64,000 nucleotides of DNA, from the NCBI GenBank assembly GCA_038182865.1, contig CP116226.1:62001-126000 (forward strand), in the 5' to 3' direction. Position numbers and translations under genes: made by a program. The stretch is from Microbacterium enclense (GTDB taxonomy: Bacteria; Actinomycetota; Actinomycetes; Actinomycetales; Microbacteriaceae). The notes under the pieces are model-generated. The model made no database searches, was not told the DNA's origin, and worked only from the letters and a program-made list of their open reading frames with translations. This document shows positions 14,564 through 23,025 of the stretch, in pieces; positions within the stretch are counted from its first letter, which is position 1; each line of letters starts with the position of its first letter.

Positions 14564-17401
14564 ATGTCATCGGGGAAATCAACAGGAACTCGTCGCGCGC
14601 TTCCGCGGGCGCTCGCAGCCATGCTCGCCGTGGCGGCGCTCGTCACGGTCACGGCCTGCACCAACGGTGAGGCGGAGATCACGCCGACGCGTCTGCTGCA
14701 GTCGGTCGCGGTCGGCGTCACGACCGACGCCGCCATCCGGAGCGTCGAGTCGACCACGATCGCGATCGGCAGTTCGCCGTCCGAGACCAGCAGCGAGTCC
14801 GCGACGTTCACGCCGGCCGATGTCGCCGACGACATCCCCGTGCGCATCCGGACCTCGTACCGCACGACCGACTCCAGCGGCACCGACCTGAGCGACCTCG
14901 CGGGCTACTCGGGACGCGTCGAGATCGATGTCACGGTCGAGAACCTCACGGTCAAGCCGCAGCAGCTCACCTACGACGCGGCCGGCCAGTCGCGGACGCG
15001 GGAGGCCCTGGTCGGTGCCCCGCTGACCATCGCCGCCTCGACCGTCCTCGGCGGAGTGGCCCCGAGCCGGGTCGTCATCGACTCCGACACCGACGCCGCC
15101 GTGACCAACGGCGTGCTCAGCCGGTCCGACGAGGGCGACGCGGTCGTCCAATGGGCCTCGCTCCTCGCCCCGCCGTCCGGACGCGCCAGCAGCACGCTGA
15201 CCCTCGTCGCCGACGTCGACGACTTCTCCGTCCCGGCCTTCGACATCGCGGTGCAGCCGGGGATCTCCACCGACGCCTCGCTCGGCGGGGTCCTGGATGC
15301 CGCCTTCAACGACGACCCGACCTCGCAGCTGGCCCTCCAGCGCCGCACGATCGAGGTCGTGGCGGCGGTCAATGAGGTCCTCGGGCGCGCGGGCACCACC
15401 ATCACCGAGGTGCGCACGAACCTCGAGAGCACGGCCGACACCCTCGGCGTGCGCACGGCGCGCGAGCTCTCCGACAGCACAACCTCGCTCGGCACCTCGA
15501 TGCGCGGGCTCACCGCTCAGCTCAATGCCCTGCAGACCGACCTGTCGACCACGGTGAACGGAACCAACTCGGCGGTCCTCTCGCAGTTGACCAGCGCCCT
15601 CGCCGCGGTCGACGGGATGCTCGGCGACACGACCGCCCCGCCGCCCCCGTCGATCCAGACGGGAAGCGGCTGCGCGGCGACCTCCACCATCCCGGGGGAG
15701 GCGAACACGATCTACGCGAACATCCAGCGTCTTGCCCTCGAGCTCGACAACTACGCCTCGGCCGCCGACGAGTGCAAGGGTGAAGTGCAGAGCGCTCTGC
15801 GTCAGACCATCGGACCCGACGCACCCAGCGCCGAGACCTGCCAGAGCCCCTCGACAACGTGCGCGCTCTTCAGCGCTCAGGGCGAGGTGAACGCGACCCT
15901 CGCTCAGCTGGTGGTCGACGGGCGCGAACTCGTCGACTCGCTCAAGCCCGAGCTGATGTCGTCGGTCGTCACCCAGTTCGACCAGACCTCGGCCGCCGTC
16001 GAAGCCGTGCGCGCTGCGACGAAGAAGGTCTCGGATGGCCTTCCCGATGGGTCCGTCCCGCAGTCGCTCACCGAGGTTGGCGCCGCACTCGACACCCTGT
16101 CGGGATCGCTCGGCTCCCTGTCGTCCGCGCTGTCGGGCGTCAACCAGATCGCCCGAGACGCCCGCGCGGAACTCGGCGATCCGTACACCCGCGGATCGAT
16201 TCGCGAACAGGCGACCCGCCTCGCGGACGAGATCTGCTCGCTGGCCCCCGACGACGACTGGACCCCGCCCGGCGGGGGCGGCGGCGATCCGAAGCCCGAG
16301 CCGAGCACGAGCCCCGACCCGGACGACGGTGACGACAGCGGTGACAAGGCGAGCGTGCCGCCCGTCATCATCGGCGGCCCGACCCTCGCGCAGGTCGATC
16401 GCCTGCGCTCCTTCCTCACCTCGGAAGGGTGCGAGGGCGGACGGTTGACGACCCCCTCGGGTTACTCCGCCCCTCTGCTCGATCGCCTGAAGTCCGACAC
16501 GGACGCCTGGGCGAGCGTCGCCGAGAAGACCCAGCCCACCGGGGAGCTCGGCACCGCGGTGACCGGCCTGCTCGCGCAGACGTCGGCCGTGCGCGAGGCG
16601 ATCGGGCGGATCGGTTCCGCCGCTTCCGGCGGAGACCAGAACCTCACCGACCTCGTCACCGCGCTCACCGAGTCGACCGACGCCCTGGCCGGCGACCGCG
16701 ACCAGCTGAACCAGCGGATCAGCGCCCTGAAGAAGCAGCAGGACGGCCTCGGCCCGAGCATCGAACGCGCGTTCGCGAACGCCGACGACGAAGCGGCGGA
16801 GAAGGTCTCGGCGCTCATCGAGGAGCAGGTCCGGGTGATCTCGGCCCGGGGGAAGACGGATGCCGCCACCATCGGCGCCATGTTCGACCGTTCCGTCGCG
16901 GGTCTGACCTCGACCTCGACCGAGATCGCGGAGAGCGGCAAGGAGACCGTGCAGTCCCAGCGCGACGATCTCGCCGCCGCGGGCGACGCGATCTCCCAGA
17001 GCGTGTCGGCGCAGACCCTGTCGTCGCTGTCGTCGATCTCCTCGAGCATCGGTGCCGCGACGCGTGACACCGACGGCGCCTCGTCGCTGCTGCAGGCCGA
17101 CCTGAACAAGGTCCTGCTCGACCTGGGTGACCGGCAGGTCAACGGATCGGGGCTCCTCGGCTCGATGGTCACCAGCGCCGCCAAGGTCGACACGGCCGAC
17201 GTGCAGCTGGCGCTCGCCGCTCAGCAGGCGCAGGGCTACGCCAACGTGCGCTCCGAAGACGTCGCCGGCATCCTGCTCCAGCAGGCACAGACCCAGGCGT
17301 CGCTCGAAGCCGGTTCGAAGCTGCCCCCGTTCCACATCGAGGCTCCCGCCGGAGCCGCGACGCAGACGGTGTACACGTTCCGGATCGGAGACGGCAAGTG
17401 A
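14564..17401 (+). CDS. Large coiled-coil lipoprotein, first gene of type VII-like operon
   Basis: A 945-residue exported protein I do not recognise. Residues 1-31 are a lipoprotein signal peptide ending VTAC, with Cys32 as the lipidated residue. After it come beta-rich sequence (about 60-250), long Ala/Ser/Thr/Leu-rich helical stretches with heptad character (about 260-560 and 640-880), and between them a Gly/Pro/Asp linker near 565-600. Several cysteines lie outside the membrane. Overall shape, a long extracytoplasmic helical stalk encoded beside an EssC-like ATPase, recalls EsaA/YueB of Firmicutes type VII systems, but without its membrane helices; that link is inference. ATG follows AAGGGGGA. 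The next gene overlaps by 4 bp. Confidence 0.8.
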   Translation: MSSGKSTGTRRALPRALAAMLAVAALVTVTACTNGEAEITPTRLLQSVAVGVTTDAAIRSVESTTIAIGSSPSETSSESATFTPADVADDIPVRIRTSYRTTDSSGTDLSDLAGYSGRVEIDVTVENLTVKPQQLTYDAAGQSRTREALVGAPLTIAASTVLGGVAPSRVVIDSDTDAAVTNGVLSRSDEGDAVVQWASLLAPPSGRASSTLTLVADVDDFSVPAFDIAVQPGISTDASLGGVLDAAFNDDPTSQLALQRRTIEVVAAVNEVLGRAGTTITEVRTNLESTADTLGVRTARELSDSTTSLGTSMRGLTAQLNALQTDLSTTVNGTNSAVLSQLTSALAAVDGMLGDTTAPPPPSIQTGSGCAATSTIPGEANTIYANIQRLALELDNYASAADECKGEVQSALRQTIGPDAPSAETCQSPSTTCALFSAQGEVNATLAQLVVDGRELVDSLKPELMSSVVTQFDQTSAAVEAVRAATKKVSDGLPDGSVPQSLTEVGAALDTLSGSLGSLSSALSGVNQIARDARAELGDPYTRGSIREQATRLADEICSLAPDDDWTPPGGGGGDPKPEPSTSPDPDDGDDSGDKASVPPVIIGGPTLAQVDRLRSFLTSEGCEGGRLTTPSGYSAPLLDRLKSDTDAWASVAEKTQPTGELGTAVTGLLAQTSAVREAIGRIGSAASGGDQNLTDLVTALTESTDALAGDRDQLNQRISALKKQQDGLGPSIERAFANADDEAAEKVSALIEEQVRVISARGKTDAATIGAMFDRSVAGLTSTSTEIAESGKETVQSQRDDLAAAGDAISQSVSAQTLSSLSSISSSIGAATRDTDGASSLLQADLNKVLLDLGDRQVNGSGLLGSMVTSAAKVDTADVQLALAAQQAQGYANVRSEDVAGILLQQAQTQASLEAGSKLPPFHIEAPAGAATQTVYTFRIGDGK

Positions 17402-18663
17402 AGCGTCGCACCACCGCCCTCATCGCCACCGGTGCGGCGGTCGTCCTCGTCGCGGCCGGGTTCACGACCTGGTCGTTGACCCGCCCGACCGAAGCGCAAG
17501 CCGTCGGCTCGATCCCGGTGGCCATCTCGGCATCCGTCCCGGACGACCTGACCATCGGCGTGATCGTCTCGCTGTCGTCCACCCCGGGCGAGGGGTCGGA
17601 GTGGAAGGACGCCGCCAACGGCGCGATCGTCGCCGCGAAGCGCCTGGCCCTCGGTGTCCACGAGGTCACCGTGCGGGCCGTCGACGACAAGGGCACCCCC
17701 GACGGTGCGCGCGCGGCCGCCCAGCAGCTGGTCGACGACGGGGCCGCGGGCATCGTCGTGGCGACCAGCGGAACCCACGTCGGCGGCGCCGTCGAGGTCG
17801 CCCGTTCCGCGGGCGTGCCCGCCGTCCTGCCGTACGCGACCGACGGCGCTCTCGCCGGCGACGGCGTGTGGCTGACGGGCCCGACGACGGATGCCATCAG
17901 CGAAGCGCTCCCCACGGCTCTCGGCGGCGCGAGCTCGGTCCTGCTCGTCGACGCGGGCTACGGCACCCCGACGGGCTTCTCCCCCGCCGCGATCGTGCCT
18001 TTCGCGGCCGGAGGCGACGTGGCCGCCTTCCGCTCCGCCATCGCGGCCGCGCGCGAGTCGCGCCCTCTCGACGCGGTGGTGATCAACGGTCCCGCCTCGA
18101 CGCAGGCGAGTGTCGTCCAGCTCCTTCAGACCGACGACGCCGATCTGCCGATCGTCGTGACCCCCGAGGCCACCGCTCCCGCGTTCTCGGAGGCTCTGGT
18201 CGCCGCCGGCGGCACGCTCTCGACCGAGCTGACCACGGTCGGCGCGGGGTGGGACGACACCGTCGCCCTCTCGTCCGACGTCGACGGGCGCGCGATGTCG
18301 GCGTTCCTCGCGGGTGTCCGTGTCGTGGCCGACGACTCCTCGACGACGACGTTGTTCGAGGACCGCTCCTTCTCCTCGGTGGCCGCCGTGGCCGACTCGC
18401 GCAGCCACGACGCCACGGTTCTGCTGGCCCTCGCCGCCGCCTCCGCGAACAGCACGGAGCCCGCCGAGGTCGCGACCGCGCTGAAGACCCTGAAGGTCGA
18501 CGCGGTCGACGGCATCGCCGGTCCCGCTCTCGACGGCGCCCAGCCCATGGCACTCGTCCCCGCGATCGCGCCCCTGTACTCGGCCGATCAGAACCTGGGT
18601 CTGCGCCCCCTTCCCTCCGGTACCACGGCGCCCTTGGTGTGGTTCGCCGGACAGGCCGGCTGA
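17398..18663 (+). CDS. Membrane-anchored periplasmic-binding-protein-like protein
   Basis: A 421-residue protein starting at GTG 17398, overlapping the previous stop as GTGA. Residues about 7-27 are a signal anchor or signal peptide with no lipobox cysteine. The rest resembles a type I periplasmic binding protein of the branched-chain amino acid (LivJ) group: IGVIVSLSSTPGEGSEWKDA, then VTVRAVDDKGTPDGARAA, GIVVATSGTH and the second lobe around IVVTPEATAPAFSEAL. No ABC permease or ATPase is nearby, so a transport role is unlikely. It sits between the coiled-coil lipoprotein and the EssC-like ATPase, suggesting a sensor or structural role in that apparatus. Confidence 0.78.
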   Translation: MKRRTTALIATGAAVVLVAAGFTTWSLTRPTEAQAVGSIPVAISASVPDDLTIGVIVSLSSTPGEGSEWKDAANGAIVAAKRLALGVHEVTVRAVDDKGTPDGARAAAQQLVDDGAAGIVVATSGTHVGGAVEVARSAGVPAVLPYATDGALAGDGVWLTGPTTDAISEALPTALGGASSVLLVDAGYGTPTGFSPAAIVPFAAGGDVAAFRSAIAAARESRPLDAVVINGPASTQASVVQLLQTDDADLPIVVTPEATAPAFSEALVAAGGTLSTELTTVGAGWDDTVALSSDVDGRAMSAFLAGVRVVADDSSTTTLFEDRSFSSVAAVADSRSHDATVLLALAAASANSTEPAEVATALKTLKVDAVDGIAGPALDGAQPMALVPAIAPLYSADQNLGLRPLPSGTTAPLVWFAGQAG

Positions 18664-18682
18664 CTCTCCCCGGAGGCCCCCG

Positions 18683-21600
18683 ATGCGTCTGCTGATCGCG
18701 ATCGACGATGACGAGCAGGTGGTGGACCTCGCCCGTCACCGCAGCCAGGCGACCCTGGCAGAGCTCGTCGAGGCGGCGACCGGGCGCGAGCTCGCGCCCG
18801 ACACCCTCGTCGCGGTCGACGCGCAGCGGTATCCGGCATCCACCGTGCTGAGCGAGCTGCTGCTGCTGGAGGGAACGCGGATCGCCCTCTCGGAGACCCG
18901 GCGCCCGAAGCCCGCCGCGGACTGGACGGCGACGCTCGCGGGTGGCCTGCAGGCCGGGCCCGTCGTCGACGTCCCGCGCGGGCGCGCGCTCGTCGCGGGT
19001 CGTTCGCCGCACGCCGACGTCATCCTGCCCACCACGAGCGCGTCGTGGGAGCACTTCTCCGCGACGCGTGCCGACGACGACCTGCGAGTCAGCGACCGGG
19101 GGTCGACGAACGGCACCCTCATCGACGGTACGGCCACCGACGAGGAGGGGACCGTCGTCGACGGACCCGCCGTGATCACCGCGGGAGGCGCCACGGTCCT
19201 GTTGCGCCCGTCGATCGAAGAGGCGGCCGCCCCCGAGCCCGGCTCGCTGCACAACATCACCCCGGCCGCCACGGCGCCCTTCAACCGGCCCCCGCGTCCC
19301 GGACGCCCGCCCGAGCCCGACCCCATCACCCCGCCGACGCGCAAAGACGTGCCCCCGGCATCGAAATTCAGCATCATCACGGTGGCGGCTCCACTCGTCC
19401 TGGCCTTCGCGATGGTGCTGATCCTCGGCGACGCGCGGTACGCGCTGTTCGCCGCGCTCAGCCCGATCCTCGGCGTCGGCATGTGGTTCGAGCAGAAGCG
19501 TCGCTACACCAAGAACGTCAAAGAAGAAGACGAACGTTTCACGCAGGCTCTGCAGACGCTGCGCGACGACATCGCCACGGCGGGCCAGGCCGAGAAGCGC
19601 CGGCGGATGGATGCCATCCCGGATCCGGCGACGACGCTGCGCCGCGCGGCCCTGCCCGCCACCACGCTCTGGCAGCGGCGGGCGGGCTCTTCCGACCTTC
19701 TCGCGCTGCACGCCGGGATCGGCGACGTCCCGTGGCGTCCCGCGATCGACGAGCGGGCCGGGTCGCGGCTCGCCGACGAGGTGCGCGAGATCTTCGACAC
19801 CGCCGCGATCCCCGCAGCCCCGGTCGAGATCGACCTGACGGCCGGGGGCGTGGTGGGCATCGTGGGCGACCGCGACGGCGCTCTCGCCCTGGCGCGGAGT
19901 CTCGTCGTCCAGGCCGGCATCCACGTCGGCCCCGCCGACCTCACGGTGGGCGTGTTCTGCGACGCGGGTCGCTCCCCCGACTGGGCGTGGGCGGGCTGGC
20001 TCCCGCACACCCGCCGCCAGGGCACCGGCACCCAGGAGCGGTGGATGTCCGACAACCGCGAACGCAGCACCGACCTGCTGCGCGGTCTGCGCGACGGCAT
20101 CCACGATCTGCCGACCGCCGCCGCCCTGCTCGTGCTCGACTCCGACGTGCTCACCGAGGGCCGTAACGCCCCCGCCCGAGAGCTCCTCGGCCACGGCCGC
20201 CCCGACGGGGCGACCACGCTTTCGCGCGACCGGCAGGGCGTGCAGGTCTCGGGCATCGTCATCGCGTCCTCCGAGGAGCAGCTCCCCGCCGCCTGCACCG
20301 TCGTGGTGCGGGTCGCCCCGGATGCCGCGGCGACGGTCACCCGTCCGGGAGACCTCGTGACGGTCGACGACGTCATCCTCGCGGGCATCGACGTCGACAC
20401 CGCCGCCGCCGGCGCCCGAGACGTCGCGCGCTTCGACGACCCCGAGCTGGTCGTCCCCGGCGCAGCTCTGCCGGGACTCGTTCGTCTTCCTCCTCTGCTC
20501 GGCATCGACGAGGTGACGGCGACGTCCGTTCGCGAGCTGTGGGCTAACGCTCGTGGCATCACCGCGCCGATCGGCACCGGCGAGGGCGGGACGATGGAAC
20601 TCGACCTCGTCCACGACGGCCCGCACGGCCTCGTCGGAGGCACGACCGGGTCGGGCAAGAGCGAGTTCCTGCGCTCGCTCGTCGCGGGCCTCGCCCTGCG
20701 CAACGACCCCACGCGCTTGAGCTTCATCCTCATCGACTTCAAGGGCGGTGCCGCCTTCACCGCGTGCGAGCGGCTGCCGCACACGATCGGCACGATCAGC
20801 AACCTCGACGAGCAGCTGGCGGACCGCGCGCTCCGCTCCCTCGAAGCCGAGATGCGCCGGCGTCAGCGCATCTTCGCCGCCGCGGGTGAGGGCGTCGACA
20901 ACCTCGACGCCTACCTGGCGACCAAGCCGGCCGAACCGATGCCGCGCCTTCTGCTGGTGGTCGACGAGTTCGCGATGCTGGCGAAGGACTTCCCCGACGT
21001 CCTCTCCTCGCTCGTGAGCGTCGCGGCCGTCGGCCGCACCCTCGGCGTCCACATGATCTTGGCGACGCAACGCCCCGCCGGCGTCGTCAACGACGACATC
21101 CTGGCGAACACGAACCTGCGCGTCGCCCTGCGCGTGCAGAGCCGTGACGACTCGATCAACGTCATCGGCGTCCCCGCGGCCTCGGCGATCGGCCGGGCCC
21201 AGCGCGGTCGCGCCTACATCAAGCGTGGGCAGGACGACATCGCGCCCGTGCAGACGGCCCTCGTCACCGGGCAGTCCGAGCGCGCGGTCGTCGAAGCGGT
21301 CGAGTTGCAGCCGGTCACGTTCGCCGGGGTGGCTCCGGCGGGCCGTACGACCGTGGTCGACGAGTCGGCGACCGACCTCGACGTCGTGATCGACGCGATC
21401 CGCGCCGCGGCCGACGAGGCGGGGATCCCCGCCCCCCGGCCCGTCTGGCCCGAGGCCCTCGGTGCCCGTGTGCCGCTCGCGGGGTTCGCCGACGATCCCG
21501 CCGACACCGGTGTCCCCGCCGTGGGCGGCGTCGAGGGCGCGGACGTGCGCTTCGCCCTCGCCGACGAACCCGACAGCCAGCGCCAGGTCCCCGCCGGGTG

Positions 21601-22966
21601 GAACCTCTCGCGGGGAAACCTCCTCGCCGTCGGCATCCCGGGCAGTGGCACGAGCACCGCGCTGTCGTCGATCGCCCTCACCCTGGCATCCACGACGCAC
21701 CCCGACGACCTCGACATCCTCGTCCTCGACGCCGGAGCGCGCGATCTGGCACCCCTCGCCGACCTCCCCCACACCGTCGCGTACGTCGGCGCCGGGGCGG
21801 GCGCACGTGAGCAGCAGGCGCGGTTCCTCCGGCACCTCCGCGCCGAGCTGGAACGCCGTCGCGCCGATGAGGGTCAGCGCCGCCGTGCGATCGTCCTCAT
21901 CGACGGCCTGGCGGCGCTGCGCGACGAGTTCCAGGATCATGAGGGCCAGCAGCTCCTCGACGGGCTGTACCGCGCGTACGCCGACGGACCCGAGCTGGGC
22001 CTGCATTTCGCGGTGTCGACCACGCGGGCGAAGGCCGTTCCCTCGGCGATCGACGAGGTCACCACTCAGAAGTGGATGTTCCGCCTCGCCGACCCCTACG
22101 ACTACACCTCAGCGGGCCTGCGCCCGAAGGACGCCCCCGCGTCCGTCCCGGGTCGGTGCGTCCTCGCCGAATCGGCACGTCAGGCGCACGTCGCCACGCC
22201 CGCCGGTGAACTGGTCGCGGCCGTTGCGAGCGTGCGGGCGACCTACGCCGACGCGCCCGCCAAGGCCCCCGTGGTCGGGCGCCTCCCCGAGCAGGTCGGC
22301 GTCGCCGATCTCGGTGTCGCAGCCGACCTGAGCGCCGAGCCCTGGCGCCTTCCCATCGGCATCGCCGAGACCGACCTCGCCCCCGCCTTCCTCGAGGTGT
22401 ACGAGGGCGAGCACGTCCTCGTGGCCGGACCGGCGCGCTCGGGCAAGTCGACCCTCCTCCTCGCGATCGCGCAGGCCCTTCGGACGACTCCGGATGCCAC
22501 GGCCCCCGTGGCCGTGTGGGGTGTCTGCGGTCGACGCTCGCCGTTGGCCACGGCCGACCTCGACCGAGTGGTCGTAGGGGCCGACGACCTCCCGGCGCTC
22601 GTGGCATCCGTCCGTCTCGAGACCGGGCCGGTCGTGATCCTCGTCGATGACGCGGAGTCGTTCGACGATGCGGATCAGTCGCTCGCGGGGCTCCTCACGA
22701 TGACGAACCCGCACGTGCTGGTGATCGCGGCGGGCCGATCCGCCGACCTCCGCGCGCAGTACTCGGGGTGGACGAAGACCCTGCGCAAGTCGCGCTGTGG
22801 AGTGCTGTTGCAGCCCGACGTGGACTACGACGGCGACCTGCTGGGGGTCACGCTCCCCCGTCGCGCCCCCGTGGCCGTGACGACGGGACGCGGCTACGCG
22901 TGCGTCGCGGGCGCGGCGCGCTTCGTCCAGGCGGCCGGTCCCTCGGTCGCTGTCCCCGCGGGCTGA
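18683..22966 (+). CDS. FHA-domain FtsK/SpoIIIE triple ATPase, EssC/EccC-like
   Basis: A 1427-residue protein with the layout of type VII secretion motor ATPases. Residues 1-80 look ubiquitin-like or FHA-like; 100-170 form an FHA domain (AGRSPHADVILP, GSTNGTLIDG); two membrane helices lie at about 229-268. Three FtsK/SpoIIIE domains follow. ATPase 1 has Walker A GGTTGSGKS (Lys659) and Walker B VVDEF (Asp761-Glu762), so it looks active. ATPase 2 has GIPGSGTST, Thr990 replacing the lysine, and IDG instead of DE. ATPase 3 has GPARSGKS (Lys1255) with VDD. An intact first and degenerate later domains match EccC/EssC. ATG follows CGGAGG, 19 nt after the previous stop. No WXG100, EccB, EccD, EccE or mycosin gene is in the window. 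Confidence 0.85.
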   Translation: MRLLIAIDDDEQVVDLARHRSQATLAELVEAATGRELAPDTLVAVDAQRYPASTVLSELLLLEGTRIALSETRRPKPAADWTATLAGGLQAGPVVDVPRGRALVAGRSPHADVILPTTSASWEHFSATRADDDLRVSDRGSTNGTLIDGTATDEEGTVVDGPAVITAGGATVLLRPSIEEAAAPEPGSLHNITPAATAPFNRPPRPGRPPEPDPITPPTRKDVPPASKFSIITVAAPLVLAFAMVLILGDARYALFAALSPILGVGMWFEQKRRYTKNVKEEDERFTQALQTLRDDIATAGQAEKRRRMDAIPDPATTLRRAALPATTLWQRRAGSSDLLALHAGIGDVPWRPAIDERAGSRLADEVREIFDTAAIPAAPVEIDLTAGGVVGIVGDRDGALALARSLVVQAGIHVGPADLTVGVFCDAGRSPDWAWAGWLPHTRRQGTGTQERWMSDNRERSTDLLRGLRDGIHDLPTAAALLVLDSDVLTEGRNAPARELLGHGRPDGATTLSRDRQGVQVSGIVIASSEEQLPAACTVVVRVAPDAAATVTRPGDLVTVDDVILAGIDVDTAAAGARDVARFDDPELVVPGAALPGLVRLPPLLGIDEVTATSVRELWANARGITAPIGTGEGGTMELDLVHDGPHGLVGGTTGSGKSEFLRSLVAGLALRNDPTRLSFILIDFKGGAAFTACERLPHTIGTISNLDEQLADRALRSLEAEMRRRQRIFAAAGEGVDNLDAYLATKPAEPMPRLLLVVDEFAMLAKDFPDVLSSLVSVAAVGRTLGVHMILATQRPAGVVNDDILANTNLRVALRVQSRDDSINVIGVPAASAIGRAQRGRAYIKRGQDDIAPVQTALVTGQSERAVVEAVELQPVTFAGVAPAGRTTVVDESATDLDVVIDAIRAAADEAGIPAPRPVWPEALGARVPLAGFADDPADTGVPAVGGVEGADVRFALADEPDSQRQVPAGWNLSRGNLLAVGIPGSGTSTALSSIALTLASTTHPDDLDILVLDAGARDLAPLADLPHTVAYVGAGAGAREQQARFLRHLRAELERRRADEGQRRRAIVLIDGLAALRDEFQDHEGQQLLDGLYRAYADGPELGLHFAVSTTRAKAVPSAIDEVTTQKWMFRLADPYDYTSAGLRPKDAPASVPGRCVLAESARQAHVATPAGELVAAVASVRATYADAPAKAPVVGRLPEQVGVADLGVAADLSAEPWRLPIGIAETDLAPAFLEVYEGEHVLVAGPARSGKSTLLLAIAQALRTTPDATAPVAVWGVCGRRSPLATADLDRVVVGADDLPALVASVRLETGPVVILVDDAESFDDADQSLAGLLTMTNPHVLVIAAGRSADLRAQYSGWTKTLRKSRCGVLLQPDVDYDGDLLGVTLPRRAPVAVTTGRGYACVAGAARFVQAAGPSVAVPAG

Positions 22967-23025
22967 CGCGGGTCGTGGCGCGCTGCGACGACGACCAGGC
23001 CCGGTGAGACCGAGCCCCGCACCCC

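Noticed and set aside
18083..22006. 1307-codon open frame antisense to the EssC-like gene
   Set aside because: Shadow of a real gene; no domain, start or ribosome site.
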